Shown here: positions 1 to 7,717 of the stretch, piece by piece
How the letters are laid out: the number at the start of each line of letters is the position of its first letter
How positions within the stretch are numbered: position 1 is the first letter of the stretch
Assembly (NCBI GenBank): GCA_014383605.1
Contig: JACNHM010000343.1
Span: 1 to 16,560 of the forward strand
Direction: 5' to 3'
DNA: 16,560 nucleotides
Source of the DNA: Chloroflexota bacterium
Lineage (GTDB): Bacteria > Chloroflexota > Anaerolineae > UBA3071
Position numbers and translations under genes: made by a program
Notes under the pieces: model-generated
What the model saw: only the letters and a program-made list of their open reading frames with translations
What the model was told of the DNA's origin: nothing
The model's database searches: none

Positions 1-45
1 GATGACAAGATTCTGAACTATCCGCACGTTACAACGATACAATGA
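1..45 (+). CDS. possible C-terminal end of an upstream gene (partial)
   Basis: The first frame is open from the window edge to a TGA at 43-45 and encodes DDKILNYPHVTTIQ. This could be the tail of a protein that starts outside the window. Only 14 codons are visible, so neither the family nor coding status can be decided. The other two + frames hit stops within the first 15 bases. Nothing else in 1-200 looks coding. Confidence 0.25.
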   Translation, partial: DDKILNYPHVTTIQ

Positions 46-68
46 ACACGCGCGTTCGCAAACACACG

Positions 69-138
69 CACCACGAACAGGCGGCGGACGGAACAGCGTT
101 TGCCAAGGTCAACAACCTTGCCGCCGCCCGTCGTGGTG
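69..138. repeat. long imperfect intergenic hairpin
   Basis: Three nested complementary blocks share one axis: CACCACGA (69-76) with TCGTGGTG (131-138), GGCGGCGG (80-87) with CCGCCGCC (121-128), and CAAGGT (104-109) with ACCTTG (115-120) around a CAACA loop. That gives 22 pairs, with a 3/2-nt internal loop and a 16-nt one-sided bulge at 88-103. Only TTT at 140-142 follows, so it is not a clean intrinsic terminator. It could end the upstream transcript, be a structured leader, or be a dispersed palindrome. Confidence 0.6.
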
Positions 139-239
139 CTTTAGCGGTACCTCTGCCACCACCTTGATTGGACTGACAGGGCTGGTGGCCTTAGGCGGAG
201 ATGCTGTCGCCGATAGCTACCTTCGCCAGAGAGGCATCC

Positions 240-3200
240 ATGCAGACCAAACTGAGCAAGTGGTGTGAAGCGATCATCGAAGCAGGATGGCTGGCGGCAC
301 TGATCATCGTGCCCCTCTTCTTTAACGTCTACTCCGCCCGCGTCTTCGAGCCGGACAAGCTGAGCCTGCTGCGCTCCATCGCCCTGGTGATGGCTGGCGC
401 CTGGCTGGTGAAATTCATCGAAACGACGCTGGCCAGGGCAGACAGCCGAACGACGGACGAGGAGAAAGCTACCGCCCGCCCCGGCCCCTGGGCACGCATC
501 CGCAAGACGCCGCTGGTGCTGCCCACGCTCCTACTGGTGCTGGCCTATCTGATCTCCACTGTCTTCTCGCTGTCCCCGCGCATCAGTTGGTGGGGCTCCT
601 ATCAGCGCTTGCAGGGAACGTACACCACCTTCTCTTACATCATCATCTTCTTCCTCGTGCTGGGCCACCTGCGGAGCCGTGAGCAACTGGAGCGGCTGAT
701 CTACGCCATCATCCTCACCAGCCTGCCCATCTCCATCTACGGCATCGTGCAGCACTATGGCCTCGATCCGCTCCCCTGGGGCGGCGACGTGGAGACTCGG
801 GTGGCTTCCAACATGGGCAACTCCATCTTCGTTGCCGCCTATCTGATCATGGCCTTCTTCCTGACCGTGGACCGGCTGCTGCGCAGTTTCCGGAGGCTGC
901 TGATGGAGCAAAGCAGCAGCGTGGCCGATTCCATCCAGGCTGGCTGCTACCTCTTCGTCATCGTCGTACAACTTCTCTGCATCTTCTTCACTCAGAGCCG
1001 CGGGCCCTGGCTGGGGCTGCTGGGTGGGCTGTACGTCTTCGTTCTGCTGGTTCTCATCACCCTGAGCCAGCGAGCCAAGCAGTTGCGCTGGCTCTGGATG
1101 GGCTGGATCGGTCTGGCCGTCATTGGCTTCGCCTTCCTGGTAGCCATCAACCTGCCCGGCAGCTCGTTGAGCAGCTTCCAGAATCTGCCCTACGTCGGGC
1201 GTCTGGGCCGGGTCTTCGAGTTGGACCGGGGCACCGGCCGCGTGCGCACGCTCATCTGGGAAGGTGCTGTGGAAATGATCGTGCCCCACGAGCCGATCAC
1301 CTATCCCGACGAGGGGCCAGACCCATTCAACGCCCTGCGGCCGCTGGTGGGCCACGGGCCGGAGGCCATGTGGATGGCCTACAACCGCTTCTACCAGCCC
1401 GACCTGGCGCACTACGAAGCGCGCAACGCCTCGCCGGACCGTTCGCACAACGAGACCTTCGACGCCCTGGTGATCACCGGCTACCTCGGCTTCGCCGCCT
1501 ACATCGGTCTGTTCACCAGCCTCTTCTACTTCAGCCTCAAGTGGCTGGGTGCGATCAAGAACCGCCGCCATCTGGCGGCCTTTCTGGGCCTCTGGTTTGG
1601 CCTGGGGCTGTTGTCTGTGCTGGGCTTCCGGCTGGCCGACGGCACCTGGCGGCTTTCCGGTGTGGCCCTGCCCGCGGGCATGATCTTAGGCTTCGTCATC
1701 TACGTCACCATCGCCGCCTTTGCCGGGCGCGGCGTGGGCGAAGGCAGCATCAGCCGCCAGTTGCTGATCATCACCCTGCTGGCCACCATCGTCGCCCACT
1801 TCGTGGAAATCCACTTCGGCATCGCCATCGCCGCCACGCGCACCTATTTCTGGACCCTGGCCGCCGTGCTGGTGATCGTGGGGCTGGGCTGGCTGCCGCT
1901 GGAGGACGCCGAGATCACGCTCACGGAACGAGCAGAGTCCCCCGCGCCGCCACGCCGCGGCAGACGCCGGCGAGGACGTAAGTCACCCCGACGTGCTGCG
2001 ATGGCCCGAAAGCGCTCAGCCCAGACCCAGACGGTGATGGACGTCCTCGTCTACGGGCTGCTAACGGCAGTGATCTTCTTCACTTTGGACTACGATTACG
2101 TCACCAATCAAACGCCGCAGGGACTGCGGCCCTTCGGCATCTTCTGGAACTCGCTCACCACACGCGTGGTGGGAAAGGAGCGAGCGCCCAGCGTGGCCTT
2201 GCTGGGATTGATCTTCTTGGTCTGGTTGATAGGCCTGCTGCTGGCCCTGGCGGCCGTAGCCAAAAGACGCAGCACGGAACACAAGGCGGCTACAGGAACC
2301 TGGCTGCTTCCCGCGGCAGCCCTCTACTCGGCCGTGTCCTTGGGCACCTTCCTGGTCTACGGGCTGATCCACGCCAACCGGCTCCTGCCCACACGGGCCG
2401 TGCCGGACTACCTGGCCAACAACATCACCACCTACTACACGGGCGCTTTCGTCCTGCTGCTGCTACTGGGCTCGGCCATCTGGTGGAAAGGGCCGCTGCC
2501 GCTGCGCCGCTGGAGCAGCATGGGCTGGGTCTCCGGCCTGACCGGAGCAGTGGCCGCCGTTGTGCTCACCATCTTCATCATCACGGTGAATGTCAGCCTG
2601 GTCAAGGCCGACATCTACTACAAACAGGGCCAGAGCTTCGACAGCGCCAGGCTATGGGACAACAGCATCGCCCTGCATAGCAAAGCATTGGAAGTGGACA
2701 ACGATGAGGATTTCTACTACCTCTTTCGCGGCCGCGCCGAGCTGGAGAAGGCCAAAGAGACCACCGACCCCGCCGAACGCCAGAAGATGTTGGAGAGCAG
2801 CCTGGCCGACCTCACCCGCGCCCGCCAGCTCAACCCACTCAACACCGATCACACAGCCAATCTGGGGCGGCTGTACCGCGGCTGGGGCGAGCTGACCAGT
2901 GATCCCGACGAACGGCGGGCCAGGTGGCAGCAATCGCTGGTCTTTTACGAGCAGGCCATCACCCTCAGTCCTAACTCGGCGCATCTCTACAACGAGTACG
3001 GCCTGGTCTATCAGGCGCTGGGCGACTACGAGAAGGCGGAGGAACTGTACCAAAAATCGCTCACCCTCGATCAGGAATACGACCAGACCTATCTGTTCAT
3101 GGCCGAGCTTTATCGGGTACAGCAGCGCTGGGACGCGGCGGCTGAAGCCTATGAACACGTGGTGGAACTGACCCCGCGCTCGGTGCAGGGCCACAGCGGC

Positions 3201-3446
3201 CTGGGCTACGTCTATGCCCAGCTAGGCAGACTGCCCGAGGCCATCGCCGCCAACGAGGCAGTGCTGGAATTGGCGCCAACGGACCTGGCCAGCACCCGCA
3301 ACCTGGCTTTGCTCCATCAGCAAGCCGGCGAGTTGGAGGAGGCCCTGGAATACGCCCGCGCCGCGCGTGATCTCTCGCCGGAAAACGAAAAGCCACAGGT
3401 GGACGCGCTCATCCGCCAGATCGAGGAGCAGATTCAGCAAAAGTGA
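240..3446 (+). CDS. O-antigen ligase/polymerase (Wzy/WaaL-like) membrane protein with C-terminal TPR domain
   Basis: A 1068-residue protein. About 19 hydrophobic segments fill residues 16-785, followed by roughly 285 soluble residues of tetratricopeptide repeats (W/L/G/Y/A/P pattern, for example NEYGLVYQALGDYEKAEELY). Family signs are SRGPW at about residue 253, a large loop near 305-410 between membrane segments, and the HNETFDALVITGYLG motif (His near 403), typical of the ligase/polymerase loop. By family it would polymerise lipid-linked glycan or transfer it to an acceptor outside the membrane; the TPR part probably binds partners. The ATG at 240 is preferred over the upstream in-frame ATG at 201, because AGAGAGG (228-234) sits 5 nt before it, whereas the purine run before 201 touches the start codon. 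The WecA-like and sugar-dehydrogenase genes downstream fit the same pathway. Polymerase and ligase roles cannot be separated by eye. Confidence 0.85.
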   Translation: MQTKLSKWCEAIIEAGWLAALIIVPLFFNVYSARVFEPDKLSLLRSIALVMAGAWLVKFIETTLARADSRTTDEEKATARPGPWARIRKTPLVLPTLLLVLAYLISTVFSLSPRISWWGSYQRLQGTYTTFSYIIIFFLVLGHLRSREQLERLIYAIILTSLPISIYGIVQHYGLDPLPWGGDVETRVASNMGNSIFVAAYLIMAFFLTVDRLLRSFRRLLMEQSSSVADSIQAGCYLFVIVVQLLCIFFTQSRGPWLGLLGGLYVFVLLVLITLSQRAKQLRWLWMGWIGLAVIGFAFLVAINLPGSSLSSFQNLPYVGRLGRVFELDRGTGRVRTLIWEGAVEMIVPHEPITYPDEGPDPFNALRPLVGHGPEAMWMAYNRFYQPDLAHYEARNASPDRSHNETFDALVITGYLGFAAYIGLFTSLFYFSLKWLGAIKNRRHLAAFLGLWFGLGLLSVLGFRLADGTWRLSGVALPAGMILGFVIYVTIAAFAGRGVGEGSISRQLLIITLLATIVAHFVEIHFGIAIAATRTYFWTLAAVLVIVGLGWLPLEDAEITLTERAESPAPPRRGRRRRGRKSPRRAAMARKRSAQTQTVMDVLVYGLLTAVIFFTLDYDYVTNQTPQGLRPFGIFWNSLTTRVVGKERAPSVALLGLIFLVWLIGLLLALAAVAKRRSTEHKAATGTWLLPAAALYSAVSLGTFLVYGLIHANRLLPTRAVPDYLANNITTYYTGAFVLLLLLGSAIWWKGPLPLRRWSSMGWVSGLTGAVAAVVLTIFIITVNVSLVKADIYYKQGQSFDSARLWDNSIALHSKALEVDNDEDFYYLFRGRAELEKAKETTDPAERQKMLESSLADLTRARQLNPLNTDHTANLGRLYRGWGELTSDPDERRARWQQSLVFYEQAITLSPNSAHLYNEYGLVYQALGDYEKAEELYQKSLTLDQEYDQTYLFMAELYRVQQRWDAAAEAYEHVVELTPRSVQGHSGLGYVYAQLGRLPEAIAANEAVLELAPTDLASTRNLALLHQQAGELEEALEYARAARDLSPENEKPQVDALIRQIEEQIQQK

Positions 3447-3447
3447 C

Positions 3448-3474
3448 TGTGATGCTCCACTGCCCGCCATCACA
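3448..3474. promoter_or_regulatory. inverted repeat upstream of antitoxin gene, possible operator
   Basis: TGTGATG (3448-3454) and CATCACA (3468-3474) form a perfect 7-bp inverted repeat with a 13-nt spacer. It lies just after the stop of the ligase gene and 21 nt before the antitoxin ATG. Toxin-antitoxin operons are commonly autoregulated at such repeats, so an operator is plausible, but no promoter was found beside it. No T-run follows, so it is not an intrinsic terminator. Confidence 0.35.
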
Positions 3475-3495
3475 CAAAGTCATGGAGGTTCTCTG

Positions 3496-3834
3496 ATGAA
3501 AAAGAGTATAACAATCGAGCTGCCGGAGGAATTGGCGAGGAAATTGAGATCATTGGATGCTTCCTCCATCCAACACGTTGTTGAAGAAGGCCTGAAGACG
3601 TATGAAGAAGAATCTTCGAAGAGGACGCTAAGGGACTATCTTCCGTACATGCAGGCCGATGACATCCTAGACGCGACACGCAAGGCCAAGGAAGAAACCC
3701 AAACCCTGCTTGAAGATCAGGGATTGGCCGTAATCGCCCTGATGCTCTCTGATGCCCTTGCCGATATCCTCCATCGCAGCAGAGAAGACACTGGATATGT
3801 CAGTGAATACGTCGAGGAAATGGCGGTGGCGTGA
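3496..3834 (+). CDS. putative antitoxin of a PIN-type toxin-antitoxin pair
   Basis: A 112-residue, charged protein. The N-terminus MKKSITIELPEELARKLRSL is a short strand followed by a helix of the kind found in ribbon-helix-helix or related antitoxins. The remainder is predicted to be mostly helical and acidic. GGAGGT (3484-3489) lies 6 nt before the ATG, which fixes the start; a longer in-frame reading from 3367 runs back into the ligase gene and is rejected. Its stop codon overlaps the toxin ATG by one base (TGATG), as expected of an antitoxin-toxin operon. AT content and AGG/AGA/AAA codon use are visibly higher than in the flanking polysaccharide genes, suggesting acquisition. The antitoxin role rests mainly on the partner and gene order; I do not recognise the exact family. 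Confidence 0.6.
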   Translation: MKKSITIELPEELARKLRSLDASSIQHVVEEGLKTYEEESSKRTLRDYLPYMQADDILDATRKAKEETQTLLEDQGLAVIALMLSDALADILHRSREDTGYVSEYVEEMAVA

Positions 3835-4286
3835 TGCGCGTATATCTCGATGCCTCAGTATGCAACGTCCTCCTCTTCGGGGAGGAGATGGAAGCCGAAC
3901 GCTTCGCCCATGTGATCCAACTCTTTGAAAGCATCAATGCCCACCAAAACGAAGCCGTAGTCTCGTTGTACACCATCCAAGAGATCTGCACATACTGTTA
4001 CCACAACTTTCCACCGGAAGTAACTGGCGACGTTGCCCGTTTGGCGGTGCGAGATCTGCTGACTAACGAAGTCAAATTGGTCCCCCTGCTTACTCGCATG
4101 GAGAGACTGGTACACAGGCGGAGGTTTGCCATCAGAGACGCCTCAGACGAAACCCACGTTATCGTCGCCCTGTTGCAGAGCTGTGATGCTCTGGTAGCTT
4201 ACGATGAACGGTTCCGAGACGCTGCTGAGGTCATGCCATATTTGCATCCCGAAGAGGTATTGGTGCCATTGGAAGAGATTCCATGA
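3834..4286 (+). CDS. PIN-domain toxin (VapC-like ribonuclease)
   Basis: A 150-residue PIN-fold protein. The expected acidic residues are present: D6 in VYLDASV, E50 in TIQEICTY, D105 in [14 protein letters not shown], and D124 in LVAYDERF, which matches the usual C-terminal PIN pattern. Such proteins are Mg-dependent RNases that cut tRNA, rRNA or mRNA and are held inactive by the antitoxin encoded just before them. The ATG at 3834 overlaps the antitoxin stop; a GTG at 3831 is possible but would overlap more. The end overlaps the WecA-like gene by 4 nt (ATGA), so all three may be translationally coupled. Composition is less GC-rich than the neighbours. Fold assignment is strong; target and activity are unknown. 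Confidence 0.75.
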   Translation: MRVYLDASVCNVLLFGEEMEAERFAHVIQLFESINAHQNEAVVSLYTIQEICTYCYHNFPPEVTGDVARLAVRDLLTNEVKLVPLLTRMERLVHRRRFAIRDASDETHVIVALLQSCDALVAYDERFRDAAEVMPYLHPEEVLVPLEEIP

Positions 4287-5284
4287 CCACTTACATGCTC
4301 ATCATCGTCGCTGCACTGGGGCTGGCCGCCGCTGCCACGCCGCTGGCACGACGTCTGGCCCAGCGGGCGGGCGTCCTCGACCAACCCAGCGACCGCAAGA
4401 TCCACGCCATCCCCATTCCCCGGCTGGGCGGCGTGGCCATTTTCGCCGCCTTCATCCTGGCCCTGGTCTTCCTGGGCGATCGCTTCTACGTCAACCAGGT
4501 GGTGGGCATCTTCCTGGGAGCGACGCTGGTCTCCTTCCTCGGCCTGTGGGACGACCGGCGGTCGCTGCCCGCCTGGGTGAAGCTCCTGGGCCAGATCGCC
4601 GCCGCGCTGATCCTGCTGCTCTCCGGCGTGCAGATCACGGTGCTGCGCCACCCCGTGCTGAACGGCGCTGCCACCATGCTCTGGGTGGTGGTCATCACCA
4701 ATGCACTTAACCTGCTGGACAACATGGACGGCCTGGCTGGCGGCGTGGCGGCCATCGCCGCCCTGTTCTTCCTGCTGCTGGCGGCCATGAGCGGACAGTA
4801 CCTGGTGGGCGCGCTGGCGGCGGCGCTGTTGGGCGCCTGCATCGGCTTCCTGGTCTACAACCTCAACCCGGCGACCATCTTCATGGGCGATAGCGGCGCC
4901 CTGTTCATCGGCTTCATGCTCGCGGCCGTGGGCATCAAGCTCCGCTTCCCCGATAACGTTCCTTTCGTCACCTGGATGATACCCGTCCTCGTCCTGGGAT
5001 TACCCCTCTTCGACACGACCCTGGTGACCCTTTCCCGTCTGCGGCGAGGCAAGAACCCCCTCACCACGCCGGGCCAGGATCACGTGTCGCACCGGCTGGC
5101 CGGCCTGACCGGCTCGCGCCGGGAGGCGGTGCTCATATGTTACCTTATCGCTGGCGCGGCGGGAGTGGTGGCTGTCTTCGTCACCCAGGCCACGGTGATC
5201 GAAGGGTACGTCGTCGGCGGGCTGGTGCTGTTAGCCGCTCTCGCCGGACTATGGAAGATGGAACAGATGCCATTTGGGGGCTAA
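4283..5284 (+). CDS. WecA/TagO/MraY-family polyprenyl-phosphate sugar-1-phosphate transferase
   Basis: A 333-residue multi-pass membrane enzyme that would move a sugar-1-phosphate, probably GlcNAc-1-P from UDP-GlcNAc, onto undecaprenyl phosphate and so start a lipid-linked glycan. All family motifs are readable: [14 protein letters not shown] near residue 37, the Asp pair D90-D91 in GLWDDR, N140xxN143xxD146xxD149 in the [15 protein letters not shown] segment, MGDSG at 201-205, and the HxxHR motif at 267-271. The conserved soluble HVSHRL end favours WecA/TagO over MraY. GGAAGAG (4271-4277) is 5 nt upstream of the ATG. This Shine-Dalgarno and the start overlap the end of the PIN toxin gene by 4 nt, so expression may be coupled to the toxin operon. 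Confidence 0.9.
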   Translation: MTTYMLIIVAALGLAAAATPLARRLAQRAGVLDQPSDRKIHAIPIPRLGGVAIFAAFILALVFLGDRFYVNQVVGIFLGATLVSFLGLWDDRRSLPAWVKLLGQIAAALILLLSGVQITVLRHPVLNGAATMLWVVVITNALNLLDNMDGLAGGVAAIAALFFLLLAAMSGQYLVGALAAALLGACIGFLVYNLNPATIFMGDSGALFIGFMLAAVGIKLRFPDNVPFVTWMIPVLVLGLPLFDTTLVTLSRLRRGKNPLTTPGQDHVSHRLAGLTGSRREAVLICYLIAGAAGVVAVFVTQATVIEGYVVGGLVLLAALAGLWKMEQMPFGG

Positions 5285-5293
5285 AGGTTCGAA

Positions 5294-5360
5294 GTTCAGA
5301 GTTCGGCGTTCGGGGTTCGGCGCTGACTGAACACTGAACGCCGAACACCGAACGTTGAAC
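5294..5360. repeat. inverted mini-array of GTTCGG-type units
   Basis: Ten bases after the WecA-like stop begins a run of GTTCAG/GTTCGG/GTTCGGGG units (5294-5319). It is mirrored by CTGAAC/CCGAAC/GTTGAAC units (5333-5360). Aligning position 5294 against 5360 gives about 22 pairs in 29, including two uninterrupted GTTCGG/CCGAAC blocks. It ends just before the Shine-Dalgarno of the next gene, so the RNA form would be a hairpin between the two genes. There is no T-run. Confidence 0.75.
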
Positions 5361-5382
5361 CTGCGAGCTGGAGGAATGGATT

Positions 5383-6711
5383 GTGAACTTGGAAGAGAAG
5401 ATCGCTTCACAGACAGCAGAGATCTGCGTCATCGGCCTGGGCTACGTGGGCCTGCCGCTGGCGGTGGCCTTCGCCGAGGTCGGCTTCCCTGTGACGGGGC
5501 TGGACGTGGCGGCGGAGCGGGTGGCGGCTGTTGGCCGCGGCGCAAGCCACATCAACGACGTCCCGGACGAAGCCGTGACGGCGCAGGTGCAGGCGGGCCG
5601 GCTGCGGGCCACGACGGACTACGACGTGCTCAAGGACATAGACGTCGTCTTCATCTGCGTGCCCACCCCCTTTCGCGCCACCAAAGACCCGGACCTCTCC
5701 TTCGTCGTCGCCGCCTCGGAAGGGATCGCCGCGCGGCTGCAGCCAGGACAACTGGTCATCCTGCAGAGCACCACCTATCCGGGCACGACGGAGGAAGTGG
5801 TGCTGCCCATCCTGCAACGCAGCGGACTGCGGGCCGGCCGCGACTTCCATCTGGCCTTTTCCCCGGAGCGCATTGACCCCGGCAACCGGGTGTGGACGGT
5901 GCGCAACACGCCCAAGGTGGTCGGTGGACTGACGCCGCGCTGCGCGGCGCTGGCGGAAGCGCTGCTGAGCCAGTTGACGCCTGAAGTGTACATCGTGAAC
6001 ACCACGCGGGCGGCGGAGATGACCAAGCTGCTGGAAAACACCTTCCGCAGCGTCAACATCGCCCTGGTCAACGAGCTGGCGCTGCTGTGCGAGCGCATGA
6101 GCATTGACGTCTGGGAGGTGATCGGGGCGGCGTCCAGCAAGCCCTTCGGCTTCATGCCCTTCCGGCCCGGCCCGGGAGTGGGCGGACATTGCATCCCCGT
6201 AGATCCCCACTATCTTTCCTGGAAAGCCCGCGAGTACGATTTCCATACCAAATTCATCGAGCTGGCCGCCGAGGTCAACGAGGAGATGCCCTTCCACGTG
6301 GTGCAACTCGTCACCCAGGGGCTGAACCGGCAGGGGAAACCACTGCGAGAGGCCCACGTGCTGGTGTTGGGCGTGGCCTTCAAACCCGACATCGAGGATG
6401 CCCGCAACTCCCCGGCGGAGCGCATCATCGAGCTACTGTGGCGGGGTGGCGGGCACGTGCGCTACCACGACCCTTACGTGGCCCACTTCCACGTAGGGCA
6501 GAATGCACTGCACCGCCAGCCGCTGGAGCTGGCTTCGATCCCGCTGACAGCGGAGGTGGTCGCCGCCAGCGACGTGGTGGTCATCGCCACCGGCCACAAG
6601 GTCATTGACTACGACTGGGTCGTGCAGCATGCACCGCTGGTGATTGACCCCGTCAACGTCACCGGCAGAGCGGACGACGAAAAGATCATCCGCCTCGGCG
6701 CACCGATGTAG
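5383..6711 (+). CDS. nucleotide-sugar dehydrogenase (UDP-GlcNAc/ManNAc 6-dehydrogenase family)
   Basis: A 442-residue NAD-dependent dehydrogenase. It oxidises C6 of a UDP-sugar to a uronic acid in two steps in the cytoplasm. Visible motifs are the Rossmann dinucleotide site CVIGLGYVGLPLA (about residues 15-28), CVPTPF near 91, the STTYPGTTEE region, FSPERIDPGN, the K/N-containing MTKLLENTFRSVNIAL helix, and the catalytic loop GVGGHCIPVDPHYL with C270. FSPERIDPGN and the GHCIPVDPHY context favour the UDP-N-acetylhexosamine dehydrogenases (WbpA/WecC-like) over UDP-glucose dehydrogenase, but this cannot be settled by eye. The start is GTG at 5383, with GGAGGA (5370-5375) 7 nt upstream; no ATG fits. 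It would supply an acidic N-acetyl sugar for the glycan begun by the upstream WecA-like enzyme. Confidence 0.9.
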   Translation: MNLEEKIASQTAEICVIGLGYVGLPLAVAFAEVGFPVTGLDVAAERVAAVGRGASHINDVPDEAVTAQVQAGRLRATTDYDVLKDIDVVFICVPTPFRATKDPDLSFVVAASEGIAARLQPGQLVILQSTTYPGTTEEVVLPILQRSGLRAGRDFHLAFSPERIDPGNRVWTVRNTPKVVGGLTPRCAALAEALLSQLTPEVYIVNTTRAAEMTKLLENTFRSVNIALVNELALLCERMSIDVWEVIGAASSKPFGFMPFRPGPGVGGHCIPVDPHYLSWKAREYDFHTKFIELAAEVNEEMPFHVVQLVTQGLNRQGKPLREAHVLVLGVAFKPDIEDARNSPAERIIELLWRGGGHVRYHDPYVAHFHVGQNALHRQPLELASIPLTAEVVAASDVVVIATGHKVIDYDWVVQHAPLVIDPVNVTGRADDEKIIRLGAPM

Positions 6712-6716
6712 CATCA

Positions 6717-6749
6717 AGACCTGACAGGTTTTGAAAACCTGTCAGGTCT
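6717..6749. repeat. perfect 16-bp-arm palindrome
   Basis: AGACCTGACAGGTTTT (6717-6732) and its exact complement AAAACCTGTCAGGTCT (6734-6749) surround a single G. The hairpin starts 5 nt after the dehydrogenase stop. No T-run follows on the + strand. The TTTT/AAAA at the tip makes a tight loop in RNA and an easily extruded cruciform in DNA. From memory, closely similar palindromes recur in intergenic regions of several environmental bacterial phyla, so it is probably a dispersed repeat rather than a gene-specific terminator. Confidence 0.85.
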
Positions 6750-6775
6750 CCATGACATAGACACGAGGAGACGCC

Positions 6776-7639
6776 ATGAGCAAGAAGAAACGAGAGCGAA
6801 TGAAAGCGAAGGAACGGCGGCACGCGATGTCGCGGCCTCCGACGGAACCGCGTGCCGGCGAGGGCACCCCTGCATCAGCAAAGAAATCGGCCCCACGACC
6901 GACGCGCAAGAGCAAGAAGCGCCAACCCCAACGCTGGCTCGGCCTGACCGGACGGCAATGGCTGTGGATCGGCATTGCGGTCATCGTGCTGGCCGCGGCC
7001 GCCGTCCTGGCCTGGTGGTGGTTCACGCGACAGCCAGCAGCGGCGCCCACGCCCACCCCAGTCGCGGCGGCATCAGCCACCCCCATCGAGAAAGGAGAAC
7101 GTCCTTTGGCCGCCATATCACCTGCCGAGCGAGTGAACATCTACACGTCGCCGCCGGAGATGCAGATTGACCCCAGCAAGCAGTACGTGGCTACCATCCA
7201 CACCGAAAAGGGTGACATCGTCATCGAGCTATATGCCGACAAAGTGCCCAACACGGTGAACAACTTCGTCTTCCTGGCCAACGAGGGCTACTACGACGAC
7301 ACCACCTTCCACCGCGTGAAACCCGGCTTCATGGCCCAGACCGGCGACCCGGCAGGCACCGGCAGCGGCGGCCCCGGCTACCGCTTCGAGGACGAGTTCC
7401 ATCCTGACCTGCGCCACGACGGCCCCGGCGTGCTCTCCATGGCCAACGCCGGCGCCAACACCAACGGCAGCCAGTTTTTCATCACCTACGATGCCACCCC
7501 GCACCTGGACGACGTTCACAGCGTCTTCGGCAAGGTCATCGAGGGCATGGACGTGTTGGAGCAGATCACGCCTCGCGATCCGGCAGCGGCCACCGAGCCG
7601 GGTGATCTCATCGAGAGCATTACCATCGAGGAGCGATAG
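6776..7639 (+). CDS. membrane-anchored cyclophilin-type peptidyl-prolyl cis-trans isomerase
   Basis: A 287-residue protein. Residues 1-53 are very basic and cytoplasmic, residues 61-83 form one membrane helix (WLWIGIAVIVLAAAAVLAWW), 84-135 are a Pro/Ala/Thr linker, and 136-287 are a compact bacterial cyclophilin domain. Catalytic and substrate-pocket motifs are intact: TFHRV with R180, GFMAQTGDP with F185 and Q188, MANAG near 222, SQFFIT at 232-237, and HLDDVHSVFGKV at 243-254. The topology places the isomerase domain outside the membrane, where it would help fold exported proteins. GAGGAG (6765-6770) is 5 nt before the ATG. The isolated palindrome upstream and the gap downstream suggest it is monocistronic. 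Confidence 0.92.
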   Translation: MSKKKRERMKAKERRHAMSRPPTEPRAGEGTPASAKKSAPRPTRKSKKRQPQRWLGLTGRQWLWIGIAVIVLAAAAVLAWWWFTRQPAAAPTPTPVAAASATPIEKGERPLAAISPAERVNIYTSPPEMQIDPSKQYVATIHTEKGDIVIELYADKVPNTVNNFVFLANEGYYDDTTFHRVKPGFMAQTGDPAGTGSGGPGYRFEDEFHPDLRHDGPGVLSMANAGANTNGSQFFITYDATPHLDDVHSVFGKVIEGMDVLEQITPRDPAAATEPGDLIESITIEER

Positions 7640-7717
7640 GAAAGGCAAAGCCCAAAAGCCAAAACTCAAAGGCGTGAAACAATCACAGCCTGCGAAACTG
7701 CGCAGGAAACGCACGGC

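Noticed and set aside
531..1571. 346-codon minus-strand open frame
   Set aside because: It is opposite the well-supported ligase gene, has a composition typical of a GC-rich antisense frame, and shows no recognisable motif. Several other long minus-strand frames are rejected for the same reason.
5281..5360. tRNA T-arm suggested by GGTTCGAAG
   Set aside because: It belongs to the GTTCGG mini-array; no acceptor or anticodon arm is present.
6717..6749. intrinsic terminator of the dehydrogenase gene
   Set aside because: The palindrome is perfect but no T-run follows; it is better treated as a repeat.
7689..7706. hairpin CCTGCG/CGCAGG before the SpoIID-like gene
   Set aside because: Only a 6-bp stem, with no T-run or conserved context; expected by chance in GC-rich DNA.
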